Of a stretch of 64,000 nucleotides of DNA, positions 47,694 to 58,590 are shown in pieces (the stretch's first letter is position 1; each line of letters opens with the position of its first letter). The notes beneath the pieces are model-generated. The model ran no database searches, was not told the origin of the DNA, and was given only the letters and a program-made list of their open reading frames with translations. The position numbers were made by a program, and so were the translations under genes. Origin of the DNA: Crocodylus rhombifer (Eukaryota; Chordata; Crocodylia; Crocodylidae); NCBI GenBank assembly GCA_038503035.1, contig JAVSML010000042.1, positions 434,001 through 498,000 of the forward strand, read 5' to 3'.

Positions 47694-48010
47694 TCATAGT
47701 TTCATAGTTTCTAGGAAGGGACCTAAGCAGATCATCGAGTCCGACCCCCTGCCATGGCAGGAAAGAGTACTGGAGTCAAACGACCCCAGCAAGGTGATTG
47801 TCTAGCCTTGTCTTAAAGACCCCCAGGGTAGGAGCCTGCACCACTTCTCTTGGAAGTTGTTTCCAGACCCTAGCCGCCCTGACCGTGAAGTAGCGCCCCC
47901 TGATATCTAGCTCAAATCTACCCTCTGCCAGCTTGTGACTGTTATTCCTGGTCACTCCTGGTAGTTCTCGGAAATTGTTGTAGAGGCCCCTACAAGATCT
48001 GTCTAATAGC
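47694..48010 (-). mobile_element. CR1 3'-region fragment, long copy
   Basis: TTTCATAGTTTCTAGGAAGG, GACCTAAGCAGATCATCGAG, CCCCCTGCCATGGCAGGAAA, GGTAGGAGCCTGCACCACTT and CGTGAAGTAGCGCCCCCTGA are the ordered landmarks of the reverse CR1 3' region. This is one of the better preserved CR1 tails in the window. Confidence 0.93.
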
Positions 48011-50960
48011 CCATGAGTCAGCCAAACATTTAATTAGATTACTTTCTGGTCAATAGGAGTGCTTAAAAGCTTAACTGGAAGGGGACCAGAGGATTCTGGT
48101 CAATCTTGCACTTGGTGCTGAACCATCCCACTCCAGCAGAAGCCTGTCTTGTCACTTTGGCCCCAGATACACTCTTCATACTCTTTAAAGTAGTACAGTC
48201 TGTACTCTCTGGTGGAGCAGATCAGTTTGTCAGTGCAGGAGGAGACAAAACCATCATTTCCTCTCTCCCTCATCTCATGGTTAGTTGTATTCTGTATGGA
48301 TTCACATAAAACTGTGATTACCTTTGTGTGGGAGCTTCAGGCATGACCCTATCTCTGTCCTCCAAGCCACCTTCAAGCAGGACCAGAGTTCATGTGCCAG
48401 CTGCAGGATTCAGGAGTACCACCATCCTGTGCACAGAGTTATCCCTCCCCTAGTTCCCACAGCAGGCTTGTGTTGTGCTGAGTGCCTCAAGTTGCTCCTC
48501 GGCACCAGGGGGAATTTCACCCCTGCAACATTTTCATTTAAATCATTGTGATAAGATCACAGTGACTCTACTACCTCATGGTTCAGATTAAAAGGTGCAT
48601 GTCACTTGAGAGCGAAAAACATAGAAAGTGAACAACTGGCCAGAAATCCACTGTATTCATTTTCCTCTGAAGTGAACTAAGGATAGTGACTATCCCATAG
48701 ACTATCCAGTCATCCATTGTCAGAGACAGGGATGCACCCCTGGTCTTTTACAACACAGTCCCATATTCCTTAGGAAAGGCTAAGCAATTGGGGAAAAAAA
48801 ATCCTTCTCCAGCCAGATCACAGACTTGCCAAAACTTGGACACCACAGTGGCAGAAGCAAAGAGAAAGCAGCTACATTACCTAAGAGATGGAGAATTAAA
48901 CTGTGATCCTATGTGGGGAGACAGCAATTCATCTTTGGAAGGATCTTAGAAGTCTGCCTTGCGGGGAAGCTTTAGACCTCCAGACAATTCTTTTAGAGAG
49001 TATTATAATTTTCTAAAAATGTTTATTTTTCCTTATCATTCTCCTGCAAAAACCTTGGATGGAAAGTAGGCTTTTTCCAATAGACCAAGAGGACTTTTTT
49101 TTTTTTAATATATAGCCTTCTGGATTGTGTTTTTTACATGTCTGAAAATGTTCAGAGAACCAGGGATATGAGCATGCTGTCTGTTCATGTGCATTACTCA
49201 GCTGTGCACTAAAAATAAATCACATGGAAAAAACAAAACTTCCTTATATTAGATATTTCTGTCACTCCCTTCAACACTACACCTGGTTAGACTGCTCACC
49301 TTTAGTGTTAAGTAACAGTTTGGCTCAACGGTAAAAGCTAAAGAAAATAAGGTCTTTTCAATCTGTCATTTTCACCCTTTTATAATTTTCCTACTTGATA
49401 TCAAAGTGGTAGTTTCCTTGTTAATGTTATTAACAATTAAAACCAAGCTGCACATTCTGAAACTATTTCAATGGACCGAAAAGCTGGCAAGAGCTTTCTT
49501 CCACATGCTGTGTGCATTACGAACATTATAGGGAAAATGGTAATGATTGCTTTAACAAATATGTCAAGCAGATTTCTTAATTGTTCAGAATTACTTAAGC
49601 CTCAGTGAGCATTTCATATTAAATCTCAACTGAAGTGATTAAAACTGATTTACCAACTCATCTGAAGCCAGTTGTTTTCATAAAAATCAGCTGGGTCTCA
49701 TTGCTACTGCTGCCTTGTTCTGGCTTTGTATCCTATTGAACATCATAGTCACATATCTAAGAGTGGAGTTTAATAAAGCTTGAAATAGCACTAGCTAGTT
49801 AAGGGACTGATTCAGCAACCCTTATGCACTCTGAGTAGCTACAGTGAGTTCAAAAGGACGACTCATTCAAGTATAATGCAATGCAAGTGAGGGATGCAGG
49901 ATCCTCATCTGCTAGAAAACAGCACTGCTACACTGACATGAGTGGAAGTATGCCAGTTCACAACAACTAAAGGCCTGCTTTAGGACACCATGTAACAAAT
50001 TGAATATACTGTCAAGAAGAAGGGTTAATCTATGAATCCTTGTTCATTCTCTTTTTTCATGGACTATGGAGAAAATAGCAGCCTCTGCATTGGCCTCAGC
50101 ATGCTAATAATACTTGCAGTTCTGCAATAAGACAATGATTGTAACTACATTTCACAGTTTCAGCTGGTCACCCACCAGGATCAAAAAGGAAATTCTCTAT
50201 GTACCATTAGCCAGGGTTCTGGGAGGTTCCTTTCCCTTCCCCTGGAGCATCATGGACTAGTCACAGCTTTTGATGGAGGCTAGATAAGGGAGATCAGTGC
50301 TCTGAGCAAGCACAAAAATTCTCTTGCTGAGATATTTGCCTGGTATTTTCTTCATGTGTTCAGAGTTAAACTGGTGATGGGTCTGTGGTCAAGAAGGAAT
50401 ATTCCCCCGTATCAAACTGTTATGAAGTTTGGGGGAGTTTGCTCCTTCCATCACAGCACAGGCCAGGGTTTACCTGCTAGGAATGTCTAATCACTTCCTT
50501 GCCACTGTAAAGGCCTCATGCACTGACAGTATCTTGGTCTCCCCACTCCTCATTTTCTATCTGTGGCACATGACTAATATGACTCAAGTTATCAGCCTCA
50601 ATATAAAGGTTTCTAGGTAAAATGTAATGGTTAAGGATACAGTGGAGGACAAGCTCTGTTGTCCAATAATCCCTTCCATTTTCAACCTCTGTGAAACAGG
50701 CTACTGGTCCCAGGACTAGAGGACTAGAAGACTAGAGTTTTCTACAACCACTTTTCCCTTGAGAGCAGAAGCAGCAGGGAAGTTGAACAGCATGCTATTT
50801 CAATACGGCTATGCACCGGCTAACCTAAGAGTGGTGCTAATGAGTTCTAGCCGGCTCGCATCTGTTGGAGCATGAAGGTGCTTTTTTGTTAACAGACCCA
50901 TGTTTATATTCTTACCCAACAGACTTAACATCTACATATTTACGGCTCTGACTAAATTAG
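48011..50960. other. Long stretch without a supported gene
   Basis: Intron-like sequence. Frames at 48106-48309 and 50429-50620 lack splice context. A T run lies at 49097-49107. Confidence 0.5.
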
Positions 50961-51073
50961 GCATGCAATGAAATGTGCCTTGCAATGAAAGATGACCCAG
51001 AGGAGGCAGCAAGACAGCTCTGGGATAGGACTGACATGATCCAGAGGTACAGGACAAGAAGGTGGCTAGGAAG
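50961..51073 (+). CDS. Candidate internal exon, unidentified gene
   Basis: After TAAATTAG the frame reads ACNEMCLAMKDDPEEAARQL then WDRTDMIQRYRTRRWLG and leaves AG before a GTAACT donor. The charged, helix-favouring composition is protein-like. With the next segment (51793) the split codon AG+A gives arginine and the frame stays open, so the two join cleanly over a 719-base intron. The acceptor has a poor pyrimidine tract, and a later start (for example after GAAAG at 50990) is possible. Product unknown. Confidence 0.33.
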
Positions 51074-51759
51074 GTAACTTAATTCTCCATTTATTTGGCT
51101 CACATTCCCCAGACTGATTTTTTTTCTTGTCCTCATCATAAGCAATGTATAAAGCCCCATGAAGTTAGCAGGAACGCTCAAATCCTTCACCGCTCCTTTT
51201 GAGCTTCTGATGGCAGTTCAATGCCTTGATTTCAAAATAAGTAATAGTCAAGCCTCAGCTACATCAAAAGCACATTCTGATATGTGAAACACCATAAAAC
51301 AGAGTACATAGGAAGTTGACAAAAATTACAGAAACAAGATGCACAGATGGAGTATCAAATGTGTCAGTGGTCCATTTAAAAAGCACACGCTAGGATAATG
51401 GATGGATTACTTACTGGTGAAAGGTTTTGCAGAAGTGATTATGTGTAAAAGAAACAAGAGAGGGTTATGAATTCCAAGGGGAAGAGGTAACAAGGAAGGG
51501 GCAACAAGGAATGAAAAAACAAAGTGAATACGTCTAAATACAGCATTCTTGTTGACACAAGCATTTGTTACACCAAAGAAAGTTTGCATTCGTTTTGGCC
51601 CAGAAACCTTCTAAGGCATCAGTAGAGTAGGGAACTCATGTTCCTTCCTCTTAAATCTTGAGAAAACTATTCTGTCTGGCTGCATAAGTTAAAAAAATAA
51701 TGCATTTTGTTCAGCGGAAACATATGATTTGTATTTAATTCACGAGACAGCTGGGGATT

Positions 51760-51784
51760 TGTTTGTTTGTTTGTTTGTTTGTTT
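51760..51784. repeat. (GTTT)n microsatellite beside a splice acceptor
   Basis: About six GTTT units, directly followed by TCTTCTAG and the exon candidate at 51793. The T-rich repeat forms most of the pyrimidine tract of that acceptor. Confidence 0.92.
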
Positions 51785-51792
51785 TCTTCTAG

Positions 51793-51953
51793 AGAACAAA
51801 CTGAATCAGTGACAGTCGAAGCAAATGAGGATATTTCAAGTCTTCACTGGCATCCACCTGAGATAGAAACTAGCAATATAATGCCAGGAAGTTTAAATAT
51901 TGTTGAAGCCCTCCTAAATAAGTTGGAGCTATTAACATCTAATAGCAACCGAG
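51793..51953 (+). CDS. Candidate internal exon, unidentified gene
   Basis: Bounded by TTTTCTTCTAG and a CCGAG|GTGACC donor. This 161-base segment has one long open frame: EQTESVTVEANEDISSLHWH, PPEIETSNIMPGSLNIVEAL, LNKLELLTSNSNR. It is the best exon candidate in the window because the frame is fully open, the acceptor is strong, and the phase fits the preceding candidate at 50961-51073. I do not recognise the protein. The GTGACC donor is below average, and the exon that should follow (phase 1) was not found. Confidence 0.4.
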
Positions 51954-54181
51954 GTGACCAGTATATCAGATAGAAAGATGATCATTGTGGTTATCAAATC
52001 TCTACCAAAGGACGATAAAAATGCTATCCATATCAACATATACGCCTCCTACACGAAAGCAGTTACTACTGGTTCATAAATAGGGTCAAATCTGAAGGTT
52101 TTTTGTCACTTTATAGTCATTCATTTAGTGAGAAAAAAAATCCCACTGACACCAGTATACAAATATCCAGAATAAGAAAAGAATAGCAAATACCAGAGAA
52201 CATGACCTATCATGAAACAAACTGAACTGACTATTTAGGTCCTGGTCCTCAGTTGTAGTCAGATGGCACAAAATGCTAGAGATGGTAAAAGGAATTAGCA
52301 AAGGCATCCTTACATATTTCTTTGACCTTGGGCTGGTTCCCAGCATAAGGGCAACAGTCTATGTACTCTCCAAACCTGCGCAAACTGCCAATGAGCCCAA
52401 AAGACTATGGTTTGCTGAGAGAAAGTAAATCCTTCCATTGCCCCTTCTATCACCCAGAGATATTGGGATCGTTGGTGGTTTAGAATCAATTACACTGTCT
52501 TTTCATCACCAAAAAATTCTATTAAAGTGGGCTGATCATGTTTCATGGCTTGTTGCGCCATTTTATGGCTCTTTGTGCTACGCAGCACCCATGCAGGGAA
52601 AAATCTGGGCCTTTGTATGAGATGTCTACATGCAGTGGTGCAGCCCAAAGTTAGCTGAATGTGATGACACATTTATTTTTATTGATTGATCTAGGTTCTA
52701 GAAGCGATGGAGACATTCAGGTCTTTATAAATTGTTAATGACCGTGTAATTTAGGAAAGAGAGAATCTGAGATGTCACTATGACTTAAAGATGACATGGT
52801 GAAAATGTGGTGAATGACATTTCATGGGGAACAGAAATCTGGCAGATAGAAAAGCAGATGAGAAGCAGAAAAAACTCCAGTGAACACTGGACAACATTTT
52901 TATGAGTTTGCTTTTACACAGTATTAACTATGGTCTTGTTTATGTTCATTGCAATTTATATAAATAAACATCACACAGAAAAGGCACTGATGCTTATAGA
53001 AAATGCCCAGAAATGTTAACAATTGGAGAAATGCAAAGTAAAGATTTAAACTTTAATTGCTCAATTGCTGACATTACTAGGGAATTACAATTTGTGATAA
53101 TTTCTTTTGGGTTTTTATAAATATAAATCAACCAGAACATGCAAAGTAAGCACTTACTGGAGGCATCTGCTTTATATAAATGCATAATACTTGCATGAGA
53201 CTCATGGATGTGGTAAAGGAGGTAAGGAACTGTAACAGGGATGGAAACGTATTCAGAAGATCCATTATAAGGGTTGGGGAAATCCACTTAAGGGTTTCCG
53301 AGGCTCTCACAGATATGGAGTGTTCATGGATAAAGTGTACCGTGGTTCCACACATTAAGTGGACTACTTATTCTGCATATTCATTTGCAATACCAGCTGA
53401 CAACTGCAGGAATCAGTCAGCCATGTAACAACAGGTACACTCCAAGAAGGAATATTTTTGATCCATTTCTTTTATCTCCTGAGCACCACCAGCCTCATTC
53501 TAGCAAACATCGCCATTTTAGAGGACCATCAATTTTCGCAAATATTAAGCAGAAGATATCAGTAGTCTGACATCTATGCCATAATAGGTAAGTAGAGGCA
53601 CAAAGATGTTCAAGGAGATACCCAGATGTGCACACGCAGCCAGTCGGTAAAAGTGGAAAAGCCGCCTCTGGATTTCCAGTTTTCAGCCTCCCTCTCTACA
53701 CCCAGCTAGCCTGCTATCTAGCAAATGACATGTTGATAAAAACCAAAGCCCTGCACAGCAGCTACTGTATGTTTTGGTCTGTCATAAAAACAGAGAAGGA
53801 GATTAGCAATGAGAGAGAAATATGAGTGCAGTAGCTGAGGCTTCCTTCTCCCCGGACACACTCCCTCTCTGCCTCCTCCCCGCTCCACCGCCCCCTCACC
53901 AGTCCTTTGTGAGACTGCTGAAAGAAATCTTGCCTTCATTGTTTCCTGCCATTGCTCTTTTTTTCACCTAGCAGCAAACTCTGCTTAGCCACAAACTTTT
54001 TTTCTGACTGGAGATCAAGACTTGTTGAAACAGGTTTTTTGAAGTAACAGCTGCACTGATGGTGTTACTGGAATAACACCATGTAAACATTCATTTTTAA
54101 GAGAAATTAATCTCAAAATTACACATCTAACCATCCTCTCACAACTTTTTACAACAGTTGCTATGGGCAGCCTTGTACCTT
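51954..54181. other. Sequence without a supported gene
   Basis: Intron-like. A pyrimidine-rich acceptor (TTCTTTTATCTCCTGAG) at 53483 opens two frames of about 25 codons, and a minus-strand segment at about 53150-53225 has splice-like ends. Neither is strong enough to call. Confidence 0.4.
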
Positions 54182-54436
54182 TTACATATACACACACAAA
54201 ACATATATATGTATGTATGTAGGTAGGTCTGTATTGTATTATATATATATATATATTGTGTGTATGTATGTGTGTGTGCACGTGTCTGTGTGCACATACA
54301 CACACACACATACACTTCATTTATATATATATAAATATAATATATATATACATAGATATAAATGAAGTGTATGTGTGTGTGCATGTATGTACACACACAC
54401 TCACAAGCACGCGCGCGCACACACACACTTCATTTT
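54182..54436. repeat. Compound microsatellite with a 26-base inverted repeat
   Basis: TATG, TA, CA and TG tracts alternate over 250 bases, with a CGCGCG core at 54411. Within it, 54301-54326 and 54356-54381 are perfect reverse complements (26 of 26) separated by 29 AT bases, so the DNA can fold into a hairpin or cruciform. The frames on both strands are artefacts of the repeat. Confidence 0.95.
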
Positions 54437-54548
54437 ATTCCAGCAGAGAATATGGCACCACAAACCTATATATTATAAATATATACAATGTACGTTCACA
54501 CAGAAAGTAACACTGAAGTGTCTGGCTAGGTAGAGATGTTATACCGAG

Positions 54549-55795
54549 GCTAAGTACAGACAGTCAAAAAGCCTGAGCCTGAATCAGTTCAAGCTAGGAA
54601 GCTTCCTCTAACCTGCATAGGTTGAACCGATAACCAACTGAATTGACATTCAGTTTTCAACTGGGAAAGGGGGAGTCCTGCACTGACTGAGGCCACTAGG
54701 TGGGGGGTGCTAGAGCTCATCTCCCAGCCTACTGACCACTGGCAGCCCAGCCAGGTGTCTCCAGATCCCTGCTGTTCCCCCACAGGGGGTGCAGGAGCCT
54801 CCTGTCCAGGTACTGGCCCACCATAGAGGGGTTCCCCCAGCCTGGGTTCCCCAGCACCCCCCCCAGCTGTTGCTTGCTTCAGCCACTGCCACAGGAGTGA
54901 GAGAAAAGCAGTCCTGCCAGCCAGGTGCCTGCCTGTGCAGCCCAGCATGGGAGCACCATGGGAGCTTCCCCCGTCCCAGCCCAGGGTCCCTCAGTGAGTC
55001 TCAGGGATAGCCAGGGAGTGGAAGGAAATTCCTCTGCTCCTCTGGGTTAGGTTTGTCTCAGACTCACAGCAGCTAAGGCAAAACAGGCTGGGGAGGAGCA
55101 GAAGAATTTCCCTCCACTCCCTCAAGACCAGCAGGGCCTAAGACAAAGTTCTAAGGCAAGATTTGGGATTTCCTCATCTCTCTTGGGCTTCCTGGGGCTG
55201 GGGGACCCTGGGCTGGGGTGTGGGAAAGCCCTCTGGGCTGGTCCCCCACGCTGGGCTGTATGGGCAGGCACCCGGCCCAGAGATGTCCTTCTTCCTCCCT
55301 CCTGTGGCAGCCACTGAAGCAACCACAGGCTGGGAGGGGGAAGCAGAGAGGGCTGCCAGGGTCCAAAAAGTCACCACCATGGGGACTTCCCCTCCCCCAT
55401 ATGATGTATAGACCCTGGCTCAGAGGAGTGGCGGTCTATTCCCCCTCCCCCCTGTCCCTATGGATTGACAGACACAGGCAGGATGCAGGCTAAGGAGTAG
55501 AGGGGCAAGGCAATCCCTGCTCTACTGGAGCAGGCAGCATAGCCAAGGGCTGCAAAGCATCCTGGGATGCTGGGGGACTGTGAGTTAACTTGAACCGAAA
55601 AGGGATCTGGGACAGAAGTCCCATAAATGGATTGACCTAAATCAGTTAAGTCTGATAGTACATCCAACCAGGTTTATCTTAAAGTGGTTTTGGTCACTTT
55701 GAAAGCAATTTATGTGCACTAAACATCTGTTCTGTTACAGATTTAAACCAGTTTCTGATCACTTAAACCAGCTGATACGTAACTTATGTCCCTAG
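54549..55795. mobile_element. Composite DNA element, copy 2 (expanded)
   Basis: The start (CTAAGTACAGACAGTCAAAA) and the end (ACCAGTTTCTGATCACTTAA...TATGTCCCTAG) match the element at 9863-10636, as does the CATCCTGGGATGCTGGGGG block. This copy is about 470 bases longer because its middle holds a large fold-back structure (54861-55339). Frames of up to 119 codons inside are a product of GC content. No transposase. Confidence 0.65.
54861..55339. repeat. Large imperfect fold-back (hairpin) repeat
   Basis: The outer arms 54861-54994 and 55199-55339 are inverted copies, sharing GGGACCCTGGGCTGGG, GCTGGGCTG, GGGCAGGCACC and CTCCTGTGGCAG-type blocks. Inner arms at 55013-55041 and 55094-55122 pair at 27 of 29 bases. 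The structure spans about 480 bases around a short centre near 55068. Such nested inverted repeats are typical of fold-back elements. Confidence 0.75.
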
Positions 55796-55796
55796 T

Positions 55797-55990
55797 CCTA
55801 TTGTGCCATAAGCATGCAGAAAGCGCTCTATAGTCATAACCGAATAGATGTTCATGGCTTACAGAGCATTTTAAAAATGATGGATCCCACTCTAAATTAA
55901 TCCTTGATGGATGTGCAATCAGGCTAAAGCGCTTTACGTTACCGATTTTTTTTTTTAAAGTCTGTGCCACAGTTAATTTAGGTCCCATTC
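55797..55990. mobile_element. DNA element family B, fragment
   Basis: GCTCTATAGTCATAACCGAA, GTTCATGGCTTACAGAGCAT and ATTAATCCTTGATGGATGTG match parts of the copies at 31150 and 18245. It begins exactly where the composite element ends, so one may have inserted beside the other. It ends in a T-run at 55947. Confidence 0.45.
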
Positions 55991-56384
55991 ACCAGAATCC
56001 CAGGAGCCCCTTGCAGGGCAGCATGCTTGCCTCAGGCTCTGCCCAAGCGCTGGGCCAGCCCTGCCCTCTCAGCTGTCACTCACCCCACCAAGACCTGAGA
56101 TGGGAAGCTTGAGGTGGCACACACAGCAAGGGCATCCTTGTCCCCCCCGACACACACACACGAGTTCCTGGTGCAGTGAAAAGTGGCTCAGCCCTGCACT
56201 GCCGTTCCTGGCTGCACTTGGGGGAAAGGCGCACCCCCAGTGGTGCCCCCCCCCCAGATTTTCAACTTGGGTTATGGTGTGGGCCAGGCCAGGCCCCCCC
56301 CGACCAGAGCTCCTGGATCAGTGAAAAGCAGCATAGCCAAGCGCTGCTGCTCCCACTGGCTCTCTGCAGGGAGCAGGGCTTCAG

Positions 56385-56446
56385 GTGTATGCATGTGCAT
56401 GTGTATGTGCATGTGCATGTATGTGTGTATGCATGTGTACATGTGT
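56385..56446. repeat. (TGCATG/TATG)n microsatellite
   Basis: Alternating GTGCAT and GTATGT units. The MCMCMCM-type runs in one frame are artefacts. Confidence 0.9.
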
Positions 56447-56724
56447 TTCCAGCTAGGCCCCAAGCTGGGCCATGTTACAATCAGATGCAGACCAGAGCTG
56501 CTACCACTGGCATTTGACAGAGCATAGGCTTTGAGGGTGTGCTATGTGTGTGCGTGTGTCGCCTTGCCCTGAGTGATCCTGCCCCATGCCCCTCCCCTCC
56601 CCCAAACCACAGCAGATCCAGGCAGGACATGCACACCCAGCCCTCATCATGGCTCTAGGGAGATGCTGGTGCCCAGTCTGCCCCCCATCAGCACTCAGCA
56701 GATGGGATCCTCCACCTGGATCCT

Positions 56725-56795
56725 AGCCCCTGGCATCCCCAGCCTGGCCTAGAGGCCCCTTCCAGCCATGCTTCTCTGTGATTCTTTGATTTATG
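56725..56795 (+). mobile_element. CR1 3'-end fragment
   Basis: CCTAGAGGCCCCTTCCAGCC followed by CTGTGATTCTTTGATT is a short forward CR1 tail with its terminal repeat. Confidence 0.75.
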
Positions 56796-57011
56796 TTGCT
56801 GACAGACAGCCAGGGGTGATGCTCCACCATATCAGGCAGCTAATCAGGAATGGTTGCATCAAGGATGCTACAGCAGCCTGGGGAGTCCATAGGGCATGCA
56901 TGGAGGCATGCAAGAGCTTCCACTACCTGCTGGTCTTGGGCAGTGTGAGGGCCCCCCCCCCCCCACCCTACCAAATAGTGAACATCTATTAGGTTTGAAG
57001 GGCAGGCAAGG

Positions 57012-57110
57012 TTCTTTGAGTAGATGTGATATCTTTTATTCAACCAACTGAGTAGTTGAAAAAAAGTTCTGAGCAAGCTTTTGGGTGCAACCACCCTTCT
57101 TCAGGCATAG
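57012..57110. repeat. Interspersed repeat, GATATCTTTTATT type, copy 1
   Basis: TCTTTGAGTAGATGTGATAT, CTTTTATTCAACCAACTGAG, then AGCAAGCTTTTGGGTGCAAC and CACCCTTCTTCAGGCAT. The same motif order is common in sauropsid genomes, and a second, shorter copy lies at 58511. The family name is not certain. Confidence 0.6.
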
Positions 57111-57290
57111 GAAGTCTCTGCTGTTCTGAGACTCCAAGGAATGAGAGAAGCTATTTGATTTGAATGCACTCTAACTTATACTGCTTTAAGTAAAGCATGA
57201 TAGAGCGCTTTCACCATGGACTTTTTGAACATGTATACTTAGCCTCCATGTTTATGTACAAGCATATATATACGCTGTGTATGTCTACAA

Positions 57291-57365
57291 CAGGGGTATC
57301 AAAAACATGGCCCACAGGACAGATCTGGCCCCCAGTGCTCCCCCGGGGTCTCAAAGTTGACCCTC
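57291..57365. mobile_element. hAT-like element fragment
   Basis: CAGGGGTATCAAAAACATGG followed by CCCACAGGACAGATCTGGCC is a left terminus of the CAGGGGTGTCAAACTC type. No right end was found. Confidence 0.45.
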
Positions 57366-57599
57366 ACCCAAATTCCCTGAGAGGCCCATATGTGTTCACT
57401 CCTGTTCCTACATCTTTTATTTTAGTAGAACAAAACTGGACAAACTTAGCAAAATAAACCCACAACATTTTAATGCCAAACAAGTCCAGTAAAATCCCAG
57501 CAAGGAATACATCTGAAATTTGAACTGAAATATATGTGCTTATGTACAAGCATATGTGTGTGTGTTTCATATGCCTAATAAACACCTGTGGCCAAACTG

Positions 57600-58509
57600 G
57601 ACCTCAGTCATACCCTTGAGTCCAACTGAAAGTCAACAGGTATATCCCAGGGTGCAATCAATCTATCACTTGAACTGCAACCTCCAGCCACGTTCCCAGT
57701 TCTGCCAGTGCTGATATACATTGATAACTGCAAACAGATACATAGTAATATTTATGCAGTAGTATTAATAACATAATTACTTGAAGGATCAAGGACCAGA
57801 TGGATTAAACATAACTATATTACACAAAAACAGGTGGTTTTACTGATATAAATACCCCCTGGTGCTGAGTCTTATACAAGACATAACCCCTCAGTATTTC
57901 TGCACTGGTAATAAATAGGTATCAGTGCAAATCACTGCAAGTGGCCATGCAGCAACGCCTCTCCATCTCCTGAGAATCGGTTGTACCCTGCTGCAAGAAG
58001 GGTGCACGATGGATCTCTCCAAACAAACATAGTATATGCAGTGGCCTGGCATATACAGCAAGTCTCGTTGGGGAGGAAGCAAGGCACATAATATCTCACA
58101 GTCCAAAGTAAAGGTTGAAGTGAGGCTACACTGAGCCCTCCAGCTTCTCACAAAGGAAATAAGAAAGGAGATTACTTTTATGAGATCTCATGTGGAACCT
58201 TTACAAACTGTGGCTTCACTGGACTTTGGCTGTAATTTCTGAGAAATTAGAAATGTGTAATTTTTCTCTTGCTGCTCACACACAACTGCCATTTTAATGA
58301 TGATTATCCTGTGATTTTATACGTAAAAAGACTCATGCACTACTTATTCCAGTGCACTGTAGCTGCAAGCTCTATAGCTAATTTTCATTACGCAGTTGTA
58401 GTTGTAGGCACTGAACAAATAATAATCATACAAAGTAATGGTACGTTACACAGCTTAAAATTCATTTATTTCCTCTATGAAGAAAAATAAGCAGAAAACT
58501 TTAATTTAG
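57600..58509. other. Intron-like sequence, no gene seen
   Basis: AT-rich with short frames and no recognised repeat. Confidence 0.5.
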
Positions 58510-58510
58510 C

Positions 58511-58590
58511 TCTTTGAGTAAATCTGATATCTTTTATTAGACCAACTCAAATAGCTGGAAAAATTCTTCTTAGCTCAGCATTTTTGTATC
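58511..58590. repeat. Interspersed repeat, GATATCTTTTATT type, copy 2
   Basis: CTCTTTGAGTAAATCTGATA then TCTTTTATTAGACCAACTCA, the same orientation as the copy at 57012, 1.5 kb away. Confidence 0.6.

Noticed and set aside
53150..53230. Minus-strand 72-base segment with TTACAG acceptor and GTAAGTG donor
   Set aside because: The splice signals are good, but two frames are open, the strand conflicts with the nearby candidates, and nothing about the peptide is recognisable.
54139..54510. Several frames of 84-101 codons rich in Tyr, Ile, His, Thr
   Set aside because: Translations of the TA/CA/TG microsatellite.
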